A stretch of 7,271 nt of DNA from positions 1 through 7,271 of the forward strand of contig USPE01000094.1 in the NCBI GenBank assembly GCA_900556545.1. Direction: 5' to 3'. This document shows, piece by piece, positions 1 through 4,055 of this stretch. Numbering within the stretch: the stretch's first letter is position 1; every line of letters starts with the position of its first letter. A program made the translations under genes and the position numbers. Origin of the DNA: an uncultured Peptococcaceae bacterium (GTDB lineage Bacteria > Bacillota > Peptococcia > Peptococcales > Peptococcaceae). The notes beneath the pieces were generated by a model. It worked only from the letters and a program-made list of their open reading frames with translations, was not told where the DNA came from and searched no databases.

Positions 1-309
1 CTGACTGTTGCCGCGCGGGGTAAAGAAATCAATATTATGAAATATGTGGGCGCAACCAACTTTTATGTGCGGATCCCATTCTTTTTGGAAGGGTTGATTA
101 TCGGCATTGTGGGCGCTGTGCTGGCAGATTTGATATTGTATTTTGGTTATGATGCGGTGGCAGGATATATTTCAGAAAGTCTGACCTTTATTACATTACT
201 GAACGATCCGATTTTGGTGGTAAAAATTATGCTGGCATTGTTGATCGGCGGCACTTTGCTGGGTGCGTTGGGCAGCAATATTGCCATCAGAAGATATCTG
301 AAAGTATAA
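1..309 (+). CDS. ftsX: Cell division ABC transporter permease FtsX, C-terminal part (5' truncated)
   Basis: Only the last 102 codons are present; the frame is open from base 1, so the gene begins upstream. FtsX is the membrane subunit of the FtsEX complex, which uses FtsE ATP hydrolysis to activate peptidoglycan hydrolases at the septum or side wall. The visible part starts with the family's conserved cytoplasmic stretch (LTVAARGKEINIMKYVGAT), where these permeases couple to the ATPase. It then has a hydrophobic helix (about residues 31-53), a short extracytoplasmic loop and a final helix (about 78-95) ending in a basic tail (IRRYLKV). This two-helix ending is typical of FtsX. FtsE would be expected just upstream. 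A strong terminator follows 40 nt after the stop, so ftsX is the last gene of its transcript. The assignment rests on the motif plus the neighbouring ctpA and minJ-like genes. Confidence 0.9.
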   Translation: MTVAARGKEINIMKYVGATNFYVRIPFFLEGLIIGIVGAVLADLILYFGYDAVAGYISESLTFITLLNDPILVVKIMLALLIGGTLLGALGSNIAIRRYLKV

Positions 310-315
310 AATAAG

Positions 316-341
316 TCAGAGCTGCTTTTGACAGCTGCTGA
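316..341 (+). other. Small hairpin after the ftsX stop
   Basis: TCAG+AGCTG (316-324) pairs with CAGCT+CTGA (332-341), leaving one bulged G at 337 and a 7-nt loop. It lies seven bases after the ftsX stop and directly upstream of the main terminator hairpin. It has no U-tract of its own, so it may protect the 3' end from exonucleases rather than terminate. The role is inferred; only the pairing is seen. Confidence 0.4.
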
Positions 342-348
342 TATATGG

Positions 349-397
349 AAAACAGGACGCATCTTGTTTGAAAAAATAAAGATGCGTTCTGTTTTTT
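349..397 (+). terminator. Rho-independent terminator of ftsX
   Basis: A 17-bp stem pairs 349-365 with 379-395 and contains a single G-U wobble. The loop is 13 nt and A-rich, and a run of six T (392-397) follows. It separates ftsX from the ctpA transcription unit. Confidence 0.92.
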
Positions 398-426
398 GGC
401 ATAGATTGCAAAAGAATTCGTATAAT
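396..426 (+). promoter_or_regulatory. Probable sigma-A promoter for ctpA/minJ-like operon
   Basis: A perfect -10 box TATAAT lies at 421-426. The best -35 is TTGGCA at 396-401, which matches five of six consensus bases but with a long 19-nt spacer. The -35 overlaps the last bases of the upstream terminator. The predicted start is near 433, giving a leader of about 24 nt. The -10 is convincing, the -35 less so. Confidence 0.6.
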
Positions 427-456
427 AAATGAGACAGACAACGGGAGGATGACAGA

Positions 457-1593
457 ATGGATAAAGTGTGGAAGGTTTTGCGGGATGTAGTGATAACCAT
501 CTGTTGCTTGACGACACTTTTTGTGGGAATTGGTCTGGTTGTTAATTTTGATCATGTGCAGAAGATCACACGTACGTTGTATTTGATCAACGAAAAATAT
601 TTGGGTGAAACAGACGGGGATACGCTGACGGATGGTGCTATCAAAGGAATGCTGGACAGCTTGGGCGATAAATATACAACTTACATTGATGAAGATCTTA
701 TGGCCGGGTTTATGCAGCAGGTTAGCGGCGATGTTTACGGCATTGGTATTTATATTGCCGAAGATGAAACCGGGCAGTATGTCATTTTATCCCCCATGGA
801 GGAAAGCCCTGCGCAAAAAGCCGGTATTCAGGCCGGAGATATATTGAAGGCAGTAGAAGGTGAACGCTGCGACACTATGTCTTTAGATGGTGCAGTCGGT
901 AAAATGCGCGGTTTGGAAGGCACTTCTGTTGAAATTACCATTGAACGGGACGGCGCAGAGCATACGTATACCATAGAACGATATAAATTAGGGCAGACAA
1001 AAACTGTATACGGTGAGATTTTGGAAGAAAACTCCGATATTGCCTATCTGCGAATCAGTGAATTTTCGTTGCAGACAGCAACAGAGTTTGCCAAACAGAT
1101 TAACACCTTGCTGGAAGATGGATTCCAGGGTGTGATATTGGATTTGCGGGATAATGGCGGCGGCGAGGTGAACTCGGCTGTAGAGATTGCCCGGATTTTT
1201 GTGCCGGAGGGGCCTATTGTGCATGTGGTTTCCGCTGATGGCAGTGTGGATACCAGAAACGCTACCGAAGCGCAGCTGGATGTGCCAATGGTTGTGCTGG
1301 TCAATGAAAATACTGCCAGTGCTTCTGAAATTCTGGCAGGGGCTTTAAAGGACAGCGATACAGCCAAACTGGTGGGCACCCAAACCTTTGGGAAAGGATT
1401 GGTGCAGGGCGTGTATCAATATGCAGATGGTACGGCGATGAAAATTACAGAGGCTAAATATTTAACGCCGAATAAAAATGATATTAACGGTGTGGGAATC
1501 AAGCCTGATGTAACAGTGGATTTGACAGAGGATGCTGTTACCGATACCCAACTGGAAAAAGCGATTCAGGTATTAGAATCTGAAATGAGGTGA
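457..1593 (+). CDS. ctpA: Carboxyl-terminal processing protease, S41 family (CtpA/CtpB)
   Basis: This is a membrane-anchored serine protease of 378 residues that cleaves envelope proteins near their C-termini. In order it has one N-terminal membrane anchor (about residues 9-31), a helical region, a PDZ domain (about 88-175, with GIGIYI and ESPAQKAGIQAGD) and the S41 core (about 195-360, with VILDLRDNGGGEV). The Ser-Lys-Gln triad of CtpB-type enzymes can be placed at Ser288 (in ENTASASEIL), Lys313 (in TFGKGLVQ) and Gln317; the 25-residue Ser-to-Lys distance is the family's usual one. The start is fixed by GGGAGG at 443-448, 8 nt before the ATG. It has its own promoter and runs straight into the minJ-like gene, 4 nt downstream, so the two are co-translated. 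Substrates are unknown; Bacillus CtpB acts in sporulation signalling, which cannot be assumed here. Length is normal and the gene is intact. Confidence 0.95.
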   Translation: MDKVWKVLRDVVITICCLTTLFVGIGLVVNFDHVQKITRTLYLINEKYLGETDGDTLTDGAIKGMLDSLGDKYTTYIDEDLMAGFMQQVSGDVYGIGIYIAEDETGQYVILSPMEESPAQKAGIQAGDILKAVEGERCDTMSLDGAVGKMRGLEGTSVEITIERDGAEHTYTIERYKLGQTKTVYGEILEENSDIAYLRISEFSLQTATEFAKQINTLLEDGFQGVILDLRDNGGGEVNSAVEIARIFVPEGPIVHVVSADGSVDTRNATEAQLDVPMVVLVNENTASASEILAGALKDSDTAKLVGTQTFGKGLVQGVYQYADGTAMKITEAKYLTPNKNDINGVGIKPDVTVDLTEDAVTDTQLEKAIQVLESEMR

Positions 1594-1597
1594 CGAC

Positions 1598-2842
1598 ATG
1601 CTGGCGATACAAATGATGCAGCAAATGATTTGGCAAATAGCCGCACTTTTGTATTCGCCGGTATTTTGGCTGGCAGTATTGCTGGTTTATCTGCAGGCGC
1701 GGCAGCGGGCGCGCATGAAGCAGGATTTTTTTCAGCTGCGGCGGGAACCTGTGGGTAAAACCGTATTGTTGACCACCATCGCCGGTTTGGCCGGCGGTGC
1801 GCTGGCCAGCGGGCTATTGTTGCTGCTGGGTGTTTCTGTGGACCGAATTGGTTTAGAATATTTGTGGATGATTGCGTTGCTGTTGATGTTGTTTCGGCAG
1901 CGCTTTCTTTGTTTTGGCTATTCGGGCGGCGTTTTGGCTATGTTGCATTACATGATTGGCTGGCCCGACATGGATAGCAGTCAACTGTTGGCGATGGTAG
2001 CAGTACTGCATTTTACCGAAGCATTTTTGGTGCTGACCACCGGTCATTTAAATGCGTTGCCAATATATTTACAGAATGATAGACGGAATGTGGTGGGCGG
2101 TTTTGTGCTGCAAATGATCTGGCCGCTGCCCTTGGTCATGCTGTCTGCTTTGTATTCTGGCACCACTGTACCGCAGGCGGGATTTTTGCTATTGCCGGAT
2201 TGGTGGCCTGTGCTGCGTCATCCCCAGTCTGCTTGCGCTGCTGCCGGAGTTTTTATGCTGTTGCCTGTGTTGGCAGCTTTGGGTTATAGTGATTTGGCTG
2301 TCAGCGGCAGTATCAAACAAAAAACCAGACAATCTGCTGTGCTGTTGTTGTTGTACAGTACAGTTTTGTTGCTGTTGGTATTATGGACCCAATCTGTACC
2401 TGCGTTGCAGATTATTCCTGCTGTCTTTGCGCCTCTTGGCCATGAAGCGGTAATTTGGTACGGCAAACGGCAGGAACTGCAGCGCCAATGCCATTTTGCA
2501 GGGCCGGACAGGGGGCTTCTGGTGTTGGATGTGCAGCAGGGATCGCCGGCGGCTAAGGCTGGATTGCGCAGCGAGGATTGGATTTTTTTATTGGATGGAC
2601 AGCCGATTGCTAATCGGCAGGACTTTTTGCGCAAACAATATTTGTTGTCCGGCACGATTATGGTTAAATATTTGCGTAAAGGAAAATCCCGGCAATGCCG
2701 CATGTCTATGGGCAGATGGAGTCAGCCCGGCATTATTTCGGCGCCGGATAGGCAATGCAGCATTTATTGGACGTTGGGTAAAGATGAAGGAATTATGAAA
2801 TTCCTATATAAAAAATTGGGAAAGAGATTGAAAAAAATATAA
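1598..2842 (+). CDS. Polytopic membrane protein with C-terminal PDZ domain, MinJ-like
   Basis: The product has 414 residues. Six to eight hydrophobic segments fill roughly residues 8-270. They are followed by a short linker and a PDZ domain at about 304-367 (GLLVLDVQQGSPAAKAGL, then DWIFLLDGQPI), and a basic tail ending KKLGKRLKKI. This layout, the length, and the N-terminal pattern of a hydrophobic LLYSPVFW segment followed by a basic RQRARMKQDF stretch resemble Bacillus MinJ, which bridges DivIVA and MinD to place the division site. The position after ctpA and ftsX fits the same chromosomal neighbourhood. The start follows the ctpA stop by 4 nt, and its ribosome site (GAGGTGA, 1587-1593) overlaps the ctpA stop codon, indicating translational coupling. 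MinJ identity is an inference from architecture and context; a generic PDZ membrane protein working with the protease next door is the alternative. No terminator follows immediately. Confidence 0.75.
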   Translation: MLAIQMMQQMIWQIAALLYSPVFWLAVLLVYLQARQRARMKQDFFQLRREPVGKTVLLTTIAGLAGGALASGLLLLLGVSVDRIGLEYLWMIALLLMLFRQRFLCFGYSGGVLAMLHYMIGWPDMDSSQLLAMVAVLHFTEAFLVLTTGHLNALPIYLQNDRRNVVGGFVLQMIWPLPLVMLSALYSGTTVPQAGFLLLPDWWPVLRHPQSACAAAGVFMLLPVLAALGYSDLAVSGSIKQKTRQSAVLLLLYSTVLLLLVLWTQSVPALQIIPAVFAPLGHEAVIWYGKRQELQRQCHFAGPDRGLLVLDVQQGSPAAKAGLRSEDWIFLLDGQPIANRQDFLRKQYLLSGTIMVKYLRKGKSRQCRMSMGRWSQPGIISAPDRQCSIYWTLGKDEGIMKFLYKKLGKRLKKI

Positions 2843-2856
2843 TCTTGTGTTTTAAT
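2828..2856 (+). promoter_or_regulatory. Extended -10 promoter for the iscU-like gene
   Basis: The -35 TTGAAA (2828-2833), a 17-nt spacer and the -10 TTTAAT (2851-2856) each match five of six consensus bases, and a TGT extended -10 element sits directly upstream (2848-2850). The -35 lies in the last codons of the minJ-like gene. Transcription would start near 2863, giving a leader of about 100 nt. Confidence 0.65.
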
Positions 2857-2904
2857 AAGATAGTGTTGTTTTCCTGCGGGAAGCGGCACTTAACAGAATG
2901 AAAT

Positions 2905-2933
2905 CCTTGTCGGTTTTGCCGGCTGAGGTTTTT
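2905..2933 (+). other. Weak terminator-like hairpin in the iscU leader
   Basis: CCTTGTCGG (2905-2913) can pair with CCGGCTGAGG (2919-2928) through Watson-Crick and three G-U pairs with one bulge, followed by five T (2929-2933). The stem is marginal. It could trim read-through from the minJ-like gene or attenuate the scaffold gene. No RNA family is recognised. Confidence 0.3.
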
Positions 2934-2947
2934 AGAAATAAGCTTGT

Positions 2948-2966
2948 GGAGGTGGAACAAAAAATG
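2948..2966 (+). promoter_or_regulatory. Ribosome binding site that sets the iscU start
   Basis: GGAGGTGG (2948-2955) lies 10 nt before the ATG at 2964 when counted from GGAGGT. It decides against the longer reading from 2898, which has no purine-rich site in front of it. Confidence 0.85.
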
Positions 2967-3362
2967 GCAGAAGCAGTAAAATTTACTGAAAAAACAATCG
3001 ACTATGCAAAAAATCCACGCAATCAGGGCGATATGGCTGACCCAACAGCGATTGGTGAAGTAAGCAATCCGGATTGCGGCGATTCTACCATCATCTATTT
3101 AAAAGTGGAAGATGATATTATCAAAGATGTTACTTTTGAAACCTTTGGTTGCGCAGCAGCAGTAGCAAGCAGCAGCATCTTGACAGAGATGATCAAAGGC
3201 AAAACAGTAGAAGAAGCATATAAAATGACAGAAGAAGCCGTTGCGGAAGAATTGGGCGGCCTGCCGGAAAAGAAAATGCACTGTTCTGTAATCGGTGTAG
3301 AAGCAATGCGTAAGGCCATTGAAAATTATCGCAATGGCGTAGTCAACAGTGACGAAAACTAA
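2964..3362 (+). CDS. iscU: Fe-S cluster assembly scaffold protein, IscU/NifU N-terminal type
   Basis: The protein has 132 residues. It is the scaffold on which Fe-S clusters are built from cysteine-desulfurase sulfur before transfer to apo-proteins in the cytoplasm. The three cluster ligands are present at the expected places: Cys38 (NPDCGD, with the regulatory Asp40), Cys63 (TFGCAAAVASS) and Cys107 (KMHCSVIG). Numbering and length are almost those of E. coli IscU. It lacks the extra domains of full-length NifU and the zinc-site insertion typical of SufU. An in-frame ATG at 2898 would add 22 residues, but it has no ribosome site and the extension is unlike the family; the start at 2964 has GGAGGT at 2948-2953. 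No desulfurase, IscR or ferredoxin gene adjoins it, and it appears monocistronic between its promoter and a strong terminator. A nifS/iscS partner upstream is usual in many anaerobes but is absent here. Confidence 0.93.
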   Translation: MAEAVKFTEKTIDYAKNPRNQGDMADPTAIGEVSNPDCGDSTIIYLKVEDDIIKDVTFETFGCAAAVASSSILTEMIKGKTVEEAYKMTEEAVAEELGGLPEKKMHCSVIGVEAMRKAIENYRNGVVNSDEN

Positions 3363-3381
3363 ACATGAGCGTTGTATTGAG

Positions 3382-3425
3382 ATAGCAACTGGACAAGACC
3401 TGCTTGTCCGGCTGCTATTTTTTTT
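3382..3425 (+). terminator. Rho-independent terminator of iscU
   Basis: A 16-bp stem pairs 3382-3397 with 3403-3418, with one A-C mismatch and one G-U wobble. The 5-nt loop is ACCTG, and an eight-T run covers 3418-3425. It insulates the blaI-type operon from the scaffold gene. Confidence 0.93.
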
Positions 3426-3466
3426 GTTTTTTATTTGTATTGATAAAAATAAAGTGGAAATAACGC

Positions 3467-3495
3467 TTGACTTTTTGTTAGACAAATGTCAAAAT
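3467..3495 (+). promoter_or_regulatory. Promoter of the blaI/blaR-like operon
   Basis: The -35 TTGACT (3467-3472) is near consensus. With a 17-nt spacer the -10 is CAAAAT (3490-3495), which matches four of six bases. The first operator dyad fills the spacer, so bound repressor would block polymerase. The leader would run from about 3502 to the start at 3562. Confidence 0.55.
3481..3490 (+). promoter_or_regulatory. BlaI-type operator 1
   Basis: GACAAATGTC is a dyad of the form GACA-N2-TGTC inside the 10-bp direct repeat context TGTTAGACAA (3476-3485). BlaI/MecI dimers are known to bind ACA-N2-TGT dyads (TACA-N2-TGTA in staphylococci). It lies between the -35 and -10 boxes. Confidence 0.75.
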
Positions 3496-3500
3496 GTAAA

Positions 3501-3512
3501 TAACATATGTTA
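3501..3512 (+). promoter_or_regulatory. BlaI-type operator-like palindrome, middle site
   Basis: TAACATATGTTA is a perfect 12-bp palindrome with the same ACA-N2-TGT core as the flanking sites. Its centre is 21 bp from operator 1 and 11 bp from operator 2, about two turns and one turn of the helix. It covers the predicted transcription start. Confidence 0.55.
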
Positions 3513-3522
3513 GACAATTGTC
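3513..3522 (+). promoter_or_regulatory. BlaI-type operator 2
   Basis: GACAATTGTC is a perfect 10-bp palindrome preceded by the same TGTTA as operator 1; TGTTAGACAA recurs at 3508-3517. Its centre is 32 bp from that of operator 1, about three helical turns. It abuts the middle palindrome. Confidence 0.75.
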
Positions 3523-3561
3523 GAGAATAAAAATATTGCAAGCAATAAAAGGAGTTTGATT

Positions 3562-3948
3562 ATGATGCGCACAACAAAAAAATTACCTGAGGCAGAGTTG
3601 GAAATTATGTTGGTTATTTGGGAAGCCGATGGTTCGGTAACATCGGATTATATTATGGAACGATTGGATAAGGATTGGACAAAACCTACATTGCTCAATT
3701 TGTTAACCCGTTTGTGCAGTCGTGGATTTTTGCAGTGTACCAAGGATGGACGGCATAATCTTTATACGGTGTTGATTCCAAGAGAGGCGTATGTGCAGGA
3801 GGCCAGCGGCACATTGCTGCAAAAGCTGCATCATAATTCGCTGACCAGTCTGGTGGCTTCTTTGTATGATGGCCAGAAGGTGTCTAAGGCGGATTTGGAG
3901 GAGTTAAAGCGATTTATTGAGGATGCGGAAGAAGATACGATAAAATAA
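3562..3948 (+). CDS. blaI: BlaI/MecI family transcriptional repressor
   Basis: This is a 128-residue winged-helix repressor. The N-terminal domain (about 6-72) begins with the family signature LPEAELEIMLVIWE and continues with the recognition region KPTLLNLLTRLCSRGFL and the wing (GRHNLYTVLI). The C-terminal part (about 75-125) is the helical dimerisation region (SLTSLVASLYDG, LEELKRFIED). In known systems the repressor is cleaved in this C-terminal region when the membrane metalloprotease is activated. Aligned by eye to MecI, the Asn-Phe scissile pair is replaced by Ser-Leu here. The start is the ATG at 3562, 7 nt after AAAGGAG (3548-3554); a TTG at 3556 overlaps the ribosome-site spacing and is less likely. 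It is the first gene of an operon with the M56 protease and should repress its own promoter through the dyads just upstream. No beta-lactamase or PBP gene is nearby, so the symbol denotes the family, not a proven resistance role. Confidence 0.92.
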   Translation: MMRTTKKLPEAELEIMLVIWEADGSVTSDYIMERLDKDWTKPTLLNLLTRLCSRGFLQCTKDGRHNLYTVLIPREAYVQEASGTLLQKLHHNSLTSLVASLYDGQKVSKADLEELKRFIEDAEEDTIK

Positions 3949-4052
3949 GGCGGCTATCATCTGCCACGATGGGGGCAAGCGCCAAGCAGCCCGTCCCAAG
4001 TGGGAATGTTAGACCAATAATAACCGTTGATGCAGTGAGGGGGTATCGATTT
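3949..4052 (+). other. Structured spacer between the repressor and protease genes
   Basis: This 104-nt spacer is unusually long for such an operon and is locally GC-rich. It can fold into consecutive hairpins: GGCGG/CTGCC (3949-3965), GATGGG/CCCGTC (3968-3995, with a G-U pair and an internal loop) and CCCA/TGGG (3995-4004; the flanking T-A pair would use a base of the previous stem). None has a U-tract, so it does not look like a terminator. An operator-like half site TGTTAGACCA lies at 4007-4016. I do not recognise a known riboswitch. It may lower translation or adjust mRNA stability of the protease relative to the repressor; that is inference. Confidence 0.4.
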
Positions 4053-4055
4053 ATG
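4037..4055 (+). promoter_or_regulatory. Ribosome binding site that sets the M56 protease start
   Basis: GAGGGGG (4037-4043) lies 9 nt before the ATG at 4053. The alternative ATG at 3969 sits in a hairpin, has no purine-rich site, and would add 28 residues in front of what is otherwise a normal first membrane helix. Confidence 0.85.

Noticed and set aside
2898..2963. A 22-residue N-terminal extension of the iscU product
   Set aside because: No ribosome site precedes 2898, the segment includes the leader hairpin, and IscU proteins do not carry it; the site at 2948-2953 points to 2964.
3392..3409. GGACAAG/CTTGTCC as another repressor operator
   Set aside because: The half sites are too far apart for ACA-N2-TGT, and the sequence is fully explained as the stem of the iscU terminator.
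3969..4052. A 28-residue N-terminal extension of the M56 protease
   Set aside because: The ATG at 3969 lies in a hairpin without a ribosome site, whereas GAGGGGG precedes the ATG at 4053 and a normal first helix follows.
3949..4052. A known riboswitch between the repressor and protease genes
   Set aside because: I compared it mentally with cobalamin, ZTP, fluoride and ykkC-type motifs and found no conserved core; only simple hairpins are supported.
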